Part shown: positions 31,257 through 43,019 of the stretch, one piece after another
How the letters are laid out: every line of letters starts with the position of its first letter
Position numbering within the stretch: position 1 is the stretch's first letter
Assembly: GCA_029204225.1 (NCBI GenBank)
Contig: CM055096.1
Coordinates: 7,361,965 to 7,425,964, forward strand
Direction of reading: 5' to 3'
DNA: 64,000 nucleotides
Origin: Diphasiastrum complanatum
Lineage: Eukaryota; Streptophyta; Lycopodiopsida; Lycopodiales; Lycopodiaceae
The notes under the pieces: generated by a model
Databases searched by the model: none
What the model was told of the DNA's origin: nothing
Seen by the model: the letters and a program-made list of their open reading frames with translations, nothing else
Made by a program: the position numbers and the translations under genes

Positions 31257-31841
31257 GTGCAGAAACCAAACACATCTTCAACAAGAGATGAATGCAGCTC
31301 AAAGCCACATGTAGTATGCAGCTACTGCAAGAAGAAAGGCCACTTGGAGAAAAACTGTTGGGGAAATTCCAACAACATCTGCATTCATTGCAAGAAAAAG
31401 GGACACTCAACATTCAATTGCTGGTTTAATCCCAAGAACAAAAACAAAGACAAGGCACATACTGCAAAATCTTCCCATCAAGAGGAAAAGCCAGAGCAAG
31501 CTATGACAGCAAGAGATGTGCACAATGCACACTCAGATCTAAAGATCATCATAGGCTCAAGAGCTGCCTCACACTACAAGACCTCCAACAGAGATAGAAA
31601 AGTCATCTTGGGAGACAATACCAAGCACCATGTCATGGGGATAGGAACTCTACGTATGAAGATCACATTTGGCTATAAAGACTTAGAGGGAGTCCTGCAT
31701 GTTTCCACACTGAAAAGTGATCTGTTATCAGTAGCAAAGATCACTGATATGGGACTGAGTGTTACTTTCAATAGTAATGAATGTCACATAAAGGACTGTG
31801 ATACCAACCGGATCCTAGTGACAACTAAAAGAAAAGTGTGA
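31257..31841 (+). pseudogene. CopQ double zinc knuckle and dead protease
   Basis: The open frame contains two CCHC knuckles (CSYCKKKGHLEKNC and CIHCKKKGHSTFNC), where most elements here have one. The protease follows, reading IIIGSRAASHY in place of the D-S-G-A active site: both the catalytic Asp and the Gly are replaced. The GDNTKHHVMGIGTL and DLEGVLHVSTLKSDLLSV blocks are conserved. The frame ends exactly where a NAL LTR fragment is joined. Confidence 0.8.
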
Positions 31842-32032
31842 GGTGATTGCACATCGATCTGAACTCTCTGGACTCCGCTAGAACCGATCAAAGATTTTCA
31901 GCCATAGGAACTTGGCGCCGGCTGGATTCTGGTCACAGTGGCACCGGGAGCAGCAGGGGCGCTGCTGGCACCGGGGACATAGCTGGCGCCAATGGCGCCG
32001 AAAGTAAAGCTTGTAAAGGTAGCTTTACAACA
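31838..32032 (-). repeat. NAL-2: first 195 bp of NAL LTR
   Basis: The minus strand starts TGTTGTAAAGCTACC at 32032, carries four GGCGCC sites and stops at GTGAGGTGATTGCAC, where it meets CopQ. It is a truncated fragment, with gypsy tail sequence on the other side. Confidence 0.85.
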
Positions 32033-32091
32033 GCAAGGTTCTTTCTATTGCCATTAGTGTGGGACCGCCGATCCAATTAGGAGGGGGATAA
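32033..32091 (+). other. Gypsy tail with polypurine tract
   Basis: It ends AGGAGGGGGATAA immediately before the LTR start TGTTAGCAAC, as at 27616-27628. Confidence 0.5.
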
Positions 32092-32880
32092 TGTTAGCAA
32101 CAAAGTAAAATAAAACACCATGGCATGTGTATTGTAAGTCCACTATGAGTACTTGTTAATAAACTCCTACCATGGCATGTGTGTTATAAGTCCATGGGTA
32201 GAAACTTAATTTAATTCTAAACTTTTAAGTTAGAAAACTTAACTTAGAGAACTTTAACTTAGAAACATAAGCTTAGAAAATAAAAGATTCTAAGTTATGT
32301 TGAGTTCTAAATTTAGAGTCTTAGGGTTACTAAGTTAGAAGTTTAGAAGTCTTAGAATTGCAAGTTTTAGAAATTCATCCCATAAGTTAGTAGGAGCCTA
32401 TGGAAGGCCCTTCTTGCTATAAGAAGAGAGGCATTTCCCTTGTAAAATAACACTTTTGAAATTATGTTAAATTGCTATCTCTTTTGAGATTATCTTTCTA
32501 TTTCACTTGTGTTCCCATTGGAAAGTGCATAGCTTGAGGGAAGGTGCTCGAGCCTCCTCTTGTCTCTTTTCATTGGATTATTGTGGCATGCCTTATTTGT
32601 TAATTATTTAGATCGCCGCAATTTATTATTTTATTTCCCTTTGGGAGTTAGTATTAGTTTTACGGTTTGCTAGTTGGGAAGCCTTAGCAAGCCTAGTTTA
32701 TTGTTGATCCTTGCTAGTTGGGTACTACCTTAGCAAGTTTATTTACTTTCCAAGTAGTGGCTAGTTGGGTACCGCCTTAACGACACCCTAATTAGTTTCT
32801 ATTCCGAGCATGAAGCCTTGGTGCTCCCTTTTCATTTATGTTTTTTATTTCATAGTTGTTAAGCTTTGTAGAACTTAGAA
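32092..32880 (+). repeat. LTR-K (gypsy LTR, about 790 bp)
   Basis: It starts TGTTAGCAACAAAG. The 3' part has a thrice-repeated GCTAGTTGGG...CCTTAGCAAG motif. An inverted partial copy is at 50772-51093. The right end abuts a copia fragment. Confidence 0.65.
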
Positions 32881-32929
32881 GGTGGACGACCAGCCTACCA
32901 CTATACTACGCATGAACCCCTCATTAGAC

Positions 32930-33172
32930 CTAGCCACCATAGAAAGTAGACATACTTCCAACACTAACCTCTTTGATGAACCTACAAGTGTAGATGAAGC
33001 AAGGAAAGAAGAGGAGTGGATCCAAGCTCTTATGAAGAATGAAACATCTTCTGGAGGATCTTCTTGTGTAGATGGTGCTATGCAAGTGGATGGATGTTAT
33101 CTTGCTGTAAAATCAAGTAATGGATCTGGAAAACAAATTTTGTTCAATGACTTTGATAGTCATTGAAGAGGG
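32930..33172 (+). pseudogene. CopE-family pol remnant
   Basis: The open frame 32882-33166 contains FDEPTSVDEARKEEEWIQAL and MKNET, the RT start of the CopE/CopD family. Then, after a deletion of nearly all RT and RNase H, come short unrelated codons and the tail before the polypurine tract GAAGAGGGAG. It is a deleted copy ending at LTR-F. Confidence 0.6.
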
Positions 33173-33174
33173 AG

Positions 33175-33462
33175 TGTGAAAGATTTAACTAGTTTGATCA
33201 TATTTGATATATTTTCATATTTGGCAAATTGAAGCCAACTTTGTTTTAGACTTAAAGTTTGACTTTTCAAAGTTCATTAGTCTAAATTTCATTTAAATAG
33301 ACACTTTTTGAAAGTGTGGGAAAGTTAAAAGGTGAGTTTGAGTAGATTCAAATTTGAATGTTGGATACTTTGAATCTAGACCCCAAAATAGTAGTGGGAA
33401 AGCCAAGTCACAAATAGGGTTTGGACCTATTATAAAAGAATGTAACTCATGGAGGGACAGTC
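33175..33462 (+). repeat. LTR-F, plus orientation, first about 290 bp
   Basis: It starts TGTGAAAGATTTAACTAG after the purine tract and matches 50338-50640. A TATA region (CTATTATAAAAG, near 33430) is present. It is truncated by gypsy sequence at about 33463. Confidence 0.75.
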
Positions 33463-33479
33463 AGCTCCCCAAGTCAGTT

Positions 33480-34113
33480 TATGACTAACCTTGGTATAAC
33501 ACATTGGAAGGTTGTACCCACCCCTTCTTCAGGTAATCATGTAAATGCCTACTTACCTCAGCCTCTTCCGATGCACTCATCCGATAAGGACGTCGTGCGA
33601 TCAGAATTGAACTAGGTATAAGGTCAATTTTACGATCAACTGTCCTTTCAGGTGGTAAACCTACATGAAGGTCTAAAAAAACATCATTGAGTTCTTGCCT
33701 AAGTTCATTATAGGCTTCAAACTTTGTAGTGTTCTCACTGGATATATTCATGACATTTATGTTAAGTTTATTATCATTGCAGCAAATGAAATCATTATGA
33801 AAACATAAATAAACTTTAAAATTAGAATTCTTCATTATTAAATTAAGTTCCTATCTAGAATAGGGATTAACATTTTTAGTGTTAACACTTGAACTAGCCT
33901 TGATCTTAATCAAAGAATCCTCATGCATAAAAGATAAAGATTTTTCAACAAAATCAATTCTCAATGACTTATTCTTCTCAAAATGCCATTGTTGCCCGAG
34001 AACAATATCTACATTAGCTAATGCAACAACATGAAATTCTAGTTTTTCAGAGTAATCTTGTATGTGTAACTCTACATCAGGAACAACATAATCCATAAAC
34101 TCGGAATTGCTTA
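33480..34113 (-). pseudogene. Ty3/gypsy (chromovirus-like) protease end and RT start
   Basis: The ORF 33851-34156 reads FHVVALANVDIVLGQQWHF and SLRIDFVEKSLSF, the end of a Ty3 protease (the ILG-x-WL position). The next ORF (33485-33835) reads LHVGLPPERTVDRKIDLIPS, ARRPYRMSASEEAEV and KKGWVQPSNVLY, the start of Ty3 RT (GLPP-R--DH-I, PYR-SP-E, GWI-PS--P). The rest of RT is lost at 33480. The protease N-terminus is cut at 34114 by a copia LTR. Confidence 0.8.
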
Positions 34114-34626
34114 TGATGCGAAATGCGCGACGTGTGCAGTTGCGGACACGAAACAATTTGGATGGATTTCAGATATGATTGATGGTCACTACCAGCTGTA
34201 TCATTCCTATAGTCCTCCCGAATGTAGACAGGCATTGTTGATCTACGTATTAGATTACCACAACATTCAACAAAGTTCAACTAGTGTGCGGAATTGATAA
34301 AATGAATGAATGAGATACACAAACGATGGCGAACAACAATTCATTCAAGATCAAACAAGATAAGAATGATATGTGCATAATGGATACAATATCATCTATT
34401 GATCTTCTCGTTTTTTGTGCACTATATGACAGACTCACATAGTGCATAGGCATGAGAGAAGTGGCATTCTCCCACGAGTAATGTCTCGCTTACTAGTGGA
34501 CTTCTTGGATCTTTGTGGATCATGCTTACAAAAATTATCTCGCTCGCAGGCGGACTTCTATTATGTATTATGTCTGTCTATATTGCTTACTAGCATTAGG
34601 CTTGTTATATCATGCATCAACCAGAA
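34114..34626 (-). repeat. CopC-type LTR, 3' part (split by NAL-3)
   Basis: It matches 13877-14420 (TGATG-GAAAT end, GGTGG-CACT-CCAGCTG, TAGTCCTCC-GAATGTAG, GGCGGACTT). It continues at 44220 across the NAL-3 insertion. Together the two parts, about 950 bp, form the 3' LTR of CopJ (RT/RNase H at 44671-45570). Confidence 0.8.
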
Positions 34627-35374
34627 TGTAGCACAGGCATCCCAAAGGGAGCCGAAAACCACGACTTAGCTTCCCAGCCTTCAACTCTTGCCGTCCAAAC
34701 CCACTTGACATACAAGCAACCAACTCGCCAACAACAATCAGACTTAACCAACTGGAAGTTCAGAAACCAACATTGAGATCCAACCTGGCGCCATGCCAGA
34801 TCGGGAATCCCGATGTGGGTGACTTCCCTTCAAGCAAGCCGCCTGACATACATCAAACTTAACCAACTCAAAGCTTTGTTACAAACGAGTAACATCCATT
34901 CCAAGCAAGCGGTCAGACTTACATCAGACTTAACAAATTGAAAGCTTTGTCACGAGCGTTGAAAGCCAACCTGGCACCACGCCAGACTGGACAACCATAA
35001 ACAGGTAACTTCCACCCAAGCAAGCCATCCAACTCAGCCGATAAGTTAGAGCCCGTTCCCCAAGAGCTTAATTCATTCATGTTCATGCAAGGAACACTCA
35101 AAACCACAAGCCACGACAGATATGGAGACAACCAGTTCCTGGGCCAAATGGTCCCGACAGCATACCGCTGGCGCCACAGACCGAATGGTCCCGACGGCAT
35201 ACCACTGGCATCCCGGGATATGACCTTCAGCTATGTGCCAAATTAAAAAGTTTGAAGCGGTCTTACAACTGGCGCTTTTACCGAACATTGAAACCCAGAA
35301 GGTAATCAGAGTCAGTTTGAGAAAAATCCCACTTTATTGATAAATCTAAAAAGGTTACATTTCAAGTGTGTGAC

Positions 35375-36294
35375 TGTTGTAAAGCTACCTTTAGAAGCTT
35401 CACTTCCGGTGCCACTGGCGCCAGCAGCGCCCCCGTTGCCCTTGGCGCCACCGGTGTCACTGTGACCAAAATCCAACCAACGCCAAGTTCTCATGGCTGA
35501 AAATCTTTGATCGGTTCTAGCGAAGTCCAGAGAGCTCAGATCGATGTGCAATCACCTCACATGATCTAGGCATGATTAAAGGAAGCCTGAGGATCAATAA
35601 ATTCTAGAGAGAAAAAATGACTTTATAGAGAGAGAAAATGTGCTTTACCAGCCTGGGTAGAGTACTTGGTATGAGGGAAGGTGGCGAATCCCACCAATAC
35701 TATAGTGGAGTGCAGGTTGCGACTCGGGGTGAGCTCCAACCAAGTCTCAGCCTCCTTGGCTGGAATGTTGTCCTGGCACTCGCCTTGGCATGCCAGCGCC
35801 CCAAAGACTAGGGTCGGTCACACACTTGAAATATAACCTTCTCAGATTTATCAATACTTGGGAAACGGGCTCTAACCTGTTGCCTGAGTTGGATGGCTTG
35901 CTTGGGTGAAAGTTACCTGTTTATGGTTGTCCAGTCTGGCGTGACGCTAGGTTGGCTTCCAGCGCTTGTGACGAAGCTTTCAATTGGTTAAGTCTGATGT
36001 AAGTTAGAACACTTGCTTGGAATGGATGTTACTCGTTTGTAATGAAGCTTTGAGTTGGTTAAGTTTGATATATGTTAGACGGCTTGCTTGGAGAGAAGTC
36101 ACCCACATCAGGACCCCCGATCTGGCATAGCACCAGGTTGAATCCTAATGTTGGTGTCGGAACTTCAAGCTGGTTAAGTCTGATCGTTGTTGGCGAGTTG
36201 GCTGCTTGTATGTCAAGTCAATTTGGACGGCAAGAGGTGAAGGCTGGGAAGCTAAGTCGTGGTTCCCGGTTTCCTTTGGGATGCCTGTGCTACA
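35375..36294 (+). repeat. NAL-4 5' LTR (920 bp, internally deleted)
   Basis: TGTTGTAAAGC...TGTGCTACA. About 280 bp are missing after TTTATCAATA (35856) relative to the other LTR. Confidence 0.88.
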
Positions 36295-36296
36295 TG

Positions 36297-36309
36297 TGGT
36301 ATCAGAGCC
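36297..36309 (+). promoter_or_regulatory. NAL-4 primer-binding site
   Basis: TGGTATCAGAGCC two bases after the 5' LTR end; initiator tRNA-Met type. Confidence 0.88.
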
Positions 36310-38615
36310 GACTGGCCGGTCAGCTATGCGGATCTCACGAAAATGGCCACTATTTGGGGTTCATCAAGACAACTACTGTGCAAGGTGCTGCCCACAGTGT
36401 AAGCACGGGTGCGTCCACGGTCGGGGTGGTTGGCAGAACGGGGGCTGAGTCAAAGTGCTGCCCTCGAGGTGTAAGCATGGTCAGTTCCCGTGGCTTGGGC
36501 CTGGCGTTGTCTGCACGTAGGACAGATGAGGCAAAGTGCTGCCTAACTAGGTGAAAGCACGGTCTGTGCCTTGTGGGGTGCGGGGTGACATATTCAAACT
36601 GTACGGGTTAACCATTGATATAGAGATGCTGCTCAAATTCAGGTGTAAAGCACGGGTGGTTAGCTGCCGGTGTGGGATAACTGTCAATCGTTTAGCTACA
36701 AGGGCTATCGGCCAGATTTGGTGGGGCGTGACTGAGGCAATGTGCTACTTAATGGTGAAAGCACGAATAGTTGAAGGGGTATTCTCTGTGGGCTGATTCT
36801 GTGATCGATCTGTATGGGCATGGCCAGGCAAAGGTCCTTTGGCAGGACTATCTCAAAGGGGGACCTTGTCTTTGTTACCTATTAGTAAACATGTCTGAGT
36901 GTCTTGCTTGCATGTATTTGTGGTGAGTCTTAGTACTCATGCTTTGCCTGGTTTGCATGATTGCTTGTGATACAAGGAGCTGATGGCTCGAGAAGGAACT
37001 TTTCTTTTGAAGGCTGATACCATCAAACAAAGAGGACTACAGAATCTTTGGGACGGATTTGCAGTTCAAGTACTAGCACGTGAACGACAACGAAACGACT
37101 GGATGTTTGCAAAGGATGGATGGCTAGCCTGTTACTTGGTTAGTTTCATTTGCGACAACGCCCACCAAATACAAACAGGAAGTCAAAAGTTGGAAAGGGC
37201 AATTTCAGGAGAGATCTTCTATGGAGCAGTGGGTCTTCATTTTGGGATGGCCACCTTCGGAAGTGAAACTCATTGAGCATGGGTGATATCCAATATCAGT
37301 TGGGTTTTTCCTCAAAGTGGAAAGACTAGGTTCTTCTTCAGAGATTGGAAACAAGTTAGATCAAGCCATAATCCTAGTAGATGGAAAGCAAAGTGTTGGA
37401 AAGGCTTTTTGTCTGAGAACTCTACTCTAAGTCCGGTTAGCTGATTTTTATAAGTGGAGGGGAATTATCACACACACCCCTCGCTTGGTGCAAATGTTGA
37501 ATGAAAGTTGATCAAAATGGGGGCAAAATCAAGGCGACCTAGTCATACTCACACGAGGAGACTTGCGAACTTTGAACCTAATAAGCTGAGAAGTTTTTGT
37601 TGTGGAAAAGATAGTTTGTCATAGGCTTTCTCTAGACCAGCAATGATGAAGAGACATAATGAGTACGCTGAAGGTGTTACGTGTAAAGCAACTGATCAAT
37701 GAAGGAACTATGTAAGTTAAGTCTTGCACGAGAGACTTGTACTTCAAACGGATGCTAAGGGACAGTTTATGTTGAGATCGGACTAGTGCAATCTCTGGGT
37801 GCATTTGTCTGATTCAAAGAGAGCTACTTGAAGCCAAGCTAGATGTACACTTCTTGTTTTGACTGTGAGGCAACTGACCAGTGATGGAATTGTGAAAGTC
37901 AAGTTTTGCGTGACGGACATGGTGTTTCAAACGAACGCGAAGAGATAGTTCGTATGCGGATCAAACTGGTGCGACCCTTTGGCTCTCCACGAGATCAATG
38001 GTTACATTGGGGTTGATTCAAAGACAGCTACTTCAAGCTAAGTGAGAGGTGCATTGCAGAGTACTCAGTTTTTGCCTACCTTAAAGAGCCAAAAAGGAAA
38101 AGTATGAAAATTAGGCTGGGACAAGGAGAGAAATCAAGGTGCAAAAGCAACAAGGCACGGAGTGGACCATAAAGTGTGCAATCAACGATAACTCCTTTGG
38201 CTCAGGGAGCCGTGATACCTGTGCAGAACTAATCAAATCTAGAGCTCAGGGAGCTCAACACAAAGTGCATCAAGGACAAATAAAGAGCTCAAAGGAGTTC
38301 CAAAGTCAAGAAGTTAGAAGCAACAGGGACGAACATTTCACAAGAAAAGCCTCTGTCGCCGATTAATAAAGTTCTTGGATTTTATGTAAGCGATATAAAA
38401 TCTACGCTTTTCCCAGACAAAGTGATATTTTCAAAGTTATGTAATTTTTCAATAAGAAAGAGCTGAGCCTCTGACTTGTGGTGTGCCAGCTACCATGTTA
38501 ATAAAAAGTGGCCAGTAAATTGAGTACTGTGCCAAGTAGCTTAAATGTATAGTTATTTTAATTGGGAGACACCTTTACTTTAATCTGACATCTGATGAAG
38601 ACATCAGATTTTATA
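36310..38615 (+). other. NAL-4 interior, no conserved coding capacity
   Basis: Short ORFs occur (36551-36796, 36983-37276, 38139-38366), but none has a Gag, protease, RT or integrase motif. The 97-codon ORF at 36983 (MAREGTFLLKADTIKQ...) corresponds to 41643-41940 in NAL-3, where stops interrupt it, so selection on the protein is unlikely. One or two units of the repeat expanded in NAL-3 lie near 36550-36760. Confidence 0.75.
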
Positions 38616-38628
38616 AAGGTGGGGTGGA
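38616..38628 (+). promoter_or_regulatory. NAL-4 polypurine tract
   Basis: AAGGTGGGGTGGA directly before the 3' LTR start TGTTGTAAAG; the same tract is in NAL-3. Confidence 0.8.
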
Positions 38629-39827
38629 TGTTGTAAAGCTACTTTTACAAGCTTTACTTCCGGCGCTAGCAACGCCCCTGCTACCCTTGGTGCCGCTCCC
38701 GACGCCATTGTGACCAAAATCCAGCCGGCGCCAAGTTCCTATGGCTGAAAATCTTTGATCGATTCTATCAAAGTCCAGAGAGCTTAGATCGATGTGCAAT
38801 CACCTCACACGATCTAGGCATAATTAAAGGAAGCCTGGGGATGAATAAATTCTAGAGAGATAAAATGACTTTCTAGAGAGAGAAAATCTTAGAGAGAGAA
38901 AACATGCTTTACCAGCCTGGGTGGAGTACTTGGTATGAGGGGAGGTGGCGAATCCCACCAATACTATAGGGGAGTGCGGGTTGCGACTCAGGGCGAGCTC
39001 CAACCAAGTCTCAGCCTCCCTGGCTGGAATGTTGTCCTGGCACTCGCCTTGGCATGCCGGCGCCCCAGAGACTAGGGTCGGTCACACACTTGAAATGTAA
39101 CTTCTTAGATTTTTCAATAAAGTGGGATTTTTCTCAAACTGACTTTGATTACCTTCTGGGTTTCAGTGTTCGGTAAAAGTGCCAATTGTAAGGCTGCTTC
39201 AAACTTTTTGACCTGGTACATAGCTGACGGTCGTATCCCAGGACGCCAACGGTATGTCGTCGGGACCATTCAGTCCGTGGCGCTAGCGGTATGCTATCGG
39301 GACCATTTGGTCCAGGAACTGGTTGTTTCCATATCTGTTGCGGCTTGTGGTTCTGAGTGTTCCTTGCATGAATGTGAATGGGTTAAGCTCTTGGGGAATG
39401 GGCTCTAACCTATCGGCTGAGTTGGATGGCTTGCTTGGGTGGAAGTTACCTGTTTATGGCTGTCCAGTCTGGCGTGGCCCTAGGTTGACTTCCAGCACTC
39501 ATGACGAAGCTTTCAGTTGGTTAAGTCTGATGTAAGTCAGACCGCTTGCTTGGAATGGATGTTACTCATTTGTAATGAAGCTTTGAGCTGGTTAAGTTTG
39601 ATGTATGTTGGGCGGCTTCCTTGGAGAGAAGTCACCCACATCAGGACCCCCGATCTGGCATGGCACCAGGTTGGATCCCGATGCTGGTGACGGAACTTCA
39701 AGTTGGTTAAGTCTGATCGTTGTTGGCGAGTTGGCTGCTTGTATGTCAAGTCGATTTGGATGGCAAGAGTTGAAGGCTGGGAAGCTAAATACTGGTTCCC
39801 GGCTCCCTTTGGGATGCCTGCGCTACA
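38629..39827 (+). repeat. NAL-4 3' LTR (1199 bp)
   Basis: TGTTGTAAAGCTACT...TGCCTGCGCTACA, full length, followed by the GTGAC duplication. Confidence 0.9.
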
Positions 39828-39832
39828 GTGAC

Positions 39833-40299
39833 CGACCCTAGTCTCCGGGCATTGGCATGCCAAGGCGAGTGCTAGGACAACATTCCAGCAAGGAAGGCTG
39901 AGACTTGGTTGAACGCTCGCCCTAAGTCGCAACCCCGCACTCCCCTATACTATTGGTGGGATTTGCCACCTCCTCTCATACAAAGTACTCTACCCAGGCT
40001 GGTAAAAAACATTTTCTCTCTCTAGAATTTTCTTTCTCTAGAAAGTCATTTTATCTCTCTAGAATTTATTGATCCCCAGGCTTCCTTTAATCATGCCTAG
40101 ATTGTGTGAGGTGATCGCACATCGATCCGAGCTCTCTGGACTTCGCTAGAACCGATCAAAGATTTTCAGCCATAGGAACTTGGCGTCGGCTAGATTTTGT
40201 TCACAGTGGCGCCGGGAGCAACAGGGATGCTGCTGGCGCCGGGGACAATGCTGGCGCCGGTGGTGCCGAAAATAAATCTTGTAAAGGTAACTTACAACA
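39833..40299 (-). repeat. NAL-3 3' LTR, 5' part
   Basis: On the minus strand it starts TGTTGTAAG at 40299 and continues across NAL-4 to 34627-35374. It is rich in GGCGCC. Confidence 0.88.
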
Positions 40300-40312
40300 T
40301 CCACCCCACCTT

Positions 40313-43004
40313 TATAAAATTTGATGTCCTCATCAGATGTCAGATTAAAGTAAAGGTGTCTCCTAATTAAAATTAACTATACATTTGAGCTACTTGTCAT
40401 AGTACTCAATTTACTAGCCACTTTTTATTAACATTGAAGCTGGCACACACAAGTCAGAGGCTCGGCTCTTTGTACTGAAAAATTACTTAACTTGAAAATA
40501 TCATGTTGTCTGGGAAAAGCGTAGATTTTATATCGCATACGTAAAACCCAAGAACCTTATTAACTGGCGACAGAGGACCTTTTGTGAAATGTTCGCTCCC
40601 GTCGCTTCTGACTTTTGACTTTGGAACTCCTTTGAGCTTCTGATTTGTCCTTGATGCACTTTGTGTAGCTCCAGATTTGATCAGTTTTGCACAGGTATCA
40701 GGGCTCCCTGAGCCAAAGGATTTATCGTTTGATTGCCCACTTTATGGTCCACTTCGTGCCTTGTTGCTTCTACACCTTGATTTCTCTCCTTGTCCCAGCC
40801 TGATCTCAATTGATACTTTTCATTTTTGGCTCTTTGAGGTAGGCAAAGATTGAGTACTCTACAATGCACCTCTCACTTAGCTTGAAGTAGTTGTCTTTGA
40901 ATCAATCCAAATCTAACCATTGACCTTGTGGAGAGCCAAGGGGTCGCACCAGTTTGATCTGCATATGAACTATCTCTTCGCGTTCGTTTGAAGCGCCATG
41001 TCCGTCGTGCAAAACTTGACTTTCACAATTCCATCACTGGTTAGTTGCCTCACAGTCAAAACAAGAAGTGTACATCTAGCTTGGCTTCAAGTAGCTCTCT
41101 TTGAATCAGACACACGCACCCAGAGTTTGCACTAGTCCGATCTCAACACGAACTGTCCCTTTGCGTCCATTCGAAGTACCAAGTCTCTCATGCAAGACTC
41201 AACTTTCACAGTTCCTTCATTGATCAGCTGCCTTACACGTAACACAAGTCAGCGTACTCATTATGTCTCCTCATCATTGCTGGTCCAGAGAAAGCCTATA
41301 ACAAGCCTTCCCTTCCACAACAAAAACTAGTCAACTTATTAGGCTCAAAGTTTGCCAGTCTCCTCGTGTTAGTATGGCTAGGTCACCTTGAATTTGCCCT
41401 CATTTTGATCAACTTTCATTCAAAATTTGCCCCAAGAGAGAGGTGTGTGTTATAGTTCCCTTCCACTTATAAAAATAGTTGATTGGACTTAGAGTAGAGT
41501 TCTCAGACAAAAAGCCTTTCCAACTCTTTGCTTCCTATATGCTAGGATTATGGCTTGATCCAACTTGTTGCCAATCTCTGAAGAGGATCCTAGTCTTTTT
41601 TCCCTCTGAGGAAAAATCCAACTGATATTGGATATCACCCATGCTCAGTGAGTTTCAGTTCAGAAGGTAGCCATCCCAAATGAAGAACAACTGCTCCATA
41701 GAAGATCTCCCTTGAAATTGCTCTTTCCAACTTTTGACTTCCTGCTTGCGTCTAGTGGGCGTCGTCGCAAATGAAACTAACCCAAGAAACAGGCTAGCCA
41801 TCCATCCTTTGCAAACATCCAATCGTTTCATTGCCGTTCACGTGCGAGTACTTGAACTGCGAATCCGCCCCACAAATTCTGTAGTCCTCTTTGCTTGATG
41901 GTGTCAGCCTTCATAAGAAAGGTTCCTTCTTGAGCCATCAGCTCCTTGTATCATAAGCAATCATGCAAACCAGACAAAGCACGAGTACTAAGACTCACCA
42001 CGAATACATGCAAGCAAGACACTCAGGCAGGTTTACTAATAGATAACAAAGACAAGGTCCCCCTTTGAGATAGTCCTGCCAAAGGACCTTTGCCTGGCCA
42101 TGCCCATACAGATCGATCACAGAATCAGCCCACAGAGAACACCCATTCAACTATCTGTGCTTTCACCATTAAGCAGCACATTGCCTCAGTGATGCCCCAC
42201 CACCTTTTGGTTGATAGCCCTTATAGCTAAATGATCGGCAGCTATCCTCGAATATACCACCCTCGTGGACGCACCTGTGCTTTCACCGTTAGGCAACACA
42301 TTGCCTCAACAAAGCCCCCACCAAATCAAGTCGATAGCCCTTATAGCTAAATGATCGACAACATACCAACCCAATCGTGGACGCACTCGTGCTTTCACCG
42401 TTAGACAACACATTGCCTCAGTAACGCCCACGCCAAATTTGGTCGATAGTCCTTATAGCTAAACGAACGACAGCTATCCTTGAATATACCACCCCCGTGG
42501 ACGCACCCGTGCTTTCACCATTAGGCAGCACATTGCCTCAGTAACGCCCCCACCAAATCTAGTCGATAGCCCTTATAGCTAAACGATCGGCAGCATACCA
42601 CCCCAATCGTGGACGCCCTCGTGCTTTCACCGTTAGACAGCACATTGCCTCAATAACACCCCCACCAAATTTGGTTGATAGCCCTTATAGCTAAACGATC
42701 GGTGGCTATCGCGAATATGTCACCCCGCACCCCACAAAGCACAGACCGTGCTTACACCAACCTAATGGCAGCACATTGCCTCATCTATCCTACGTGCAGA
42801 CGGCGCCAGGCCCGAATCGCTGAAACTGACTGTGCTTAAACCTCAAGGACAACACCTTGACTCATCAAGCCCCCGTTCTGTCGACCACCCCGACCGTGGA
42901 CACACCCGTGCTTACACTGTGGGCAGCACCTTGCACAACAGTTGTCTAGATGAACCCCAAACAATGGCCATCCCCGTGAGATTCACATAGCTTACCGGCC
43001 AGTC
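40313..43004 (-). other. NAL-3 interior, no conserved coding capacity
   Basis: Collinear with the NAL-4 interior but about 390 bp longer because of the 112/120-bp repeats at 42157-42747. No retroelement domain is present. Confidence 0.75.
42157..42747 (-). repeat. Higher-order tandem repeat, 5 units of 112-127 bp
   Basis: Each unit starts (plus strand) GTGCTTTCACC, at 42157, 42277, 42389, 42509 and 42621. Spacings are 120, 112, 120, 112 and 127. Units 1 and 3 share AGCTATCCT-GAATATACCACC; units 2 and 4 share CATACCA-CCCAATCG. The true period is therefore a 232-bp dimer, present twice. Confidence 0.88.
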
Positions 43005-43017
43005 GGCTCTGATAGCA
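43005..43017 (-). promoter_or_regulatory. NAL-3 primer-binding site (one change)
   Basis: The minus strand reads TGCTATCAGAGCC, one base different from the tRNA-Met site of NAL-4. Confidence 0.75.
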
Positions 43018-43019
43018 CA

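Larger units (their letters stand above)
35375..39827 (+). mobile_element. NAL-4: non-autonomous LTR element inside NAL-3
   Basis: Plus-strand element of 4453 bp: 5' LTR 35375-36294, primer site 36297, interior 36295-38628, 3' LTR 38629-39827. A perfect 5-bp duplication GTGAC (35370-35374 and 39828-39832) flanks it within the NAL-3 3' LTR. Removing it restores a continuous NAL LTR across ...AAGTGTGTGAC/CGACCCTAG. The 5' LTR has an internal deletion of about 280 bp, and the LTRs differ at many sites, so it is not recent. Confidence 0.92.

Noticed and set aside
36983-37276. 97-codon ORF in the NAL-4 interior as a NAL Gag-like gene
   Set aside because: The homologous stretch in NAL-3 (about 41643-41940) has stops and frame changes, and no zinc knuckle or known domain is present.
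39145-39535. Conserved ORFs repeated in all NAL LTRs (for example 39145-39408, 39323-39535, 34919-35200, 23851-24132, 43312-43524)
   Set aside because: They recur because the LTR recurs. They cross the LTR tandem repeats, shift or break between copies and have no retroelement motif.
42157-42747. CRISPR-like array
   Set aside because: Unit length of 112-120 bp without unique spacers, in a plant retrotransposon; it is a tandem repeat.
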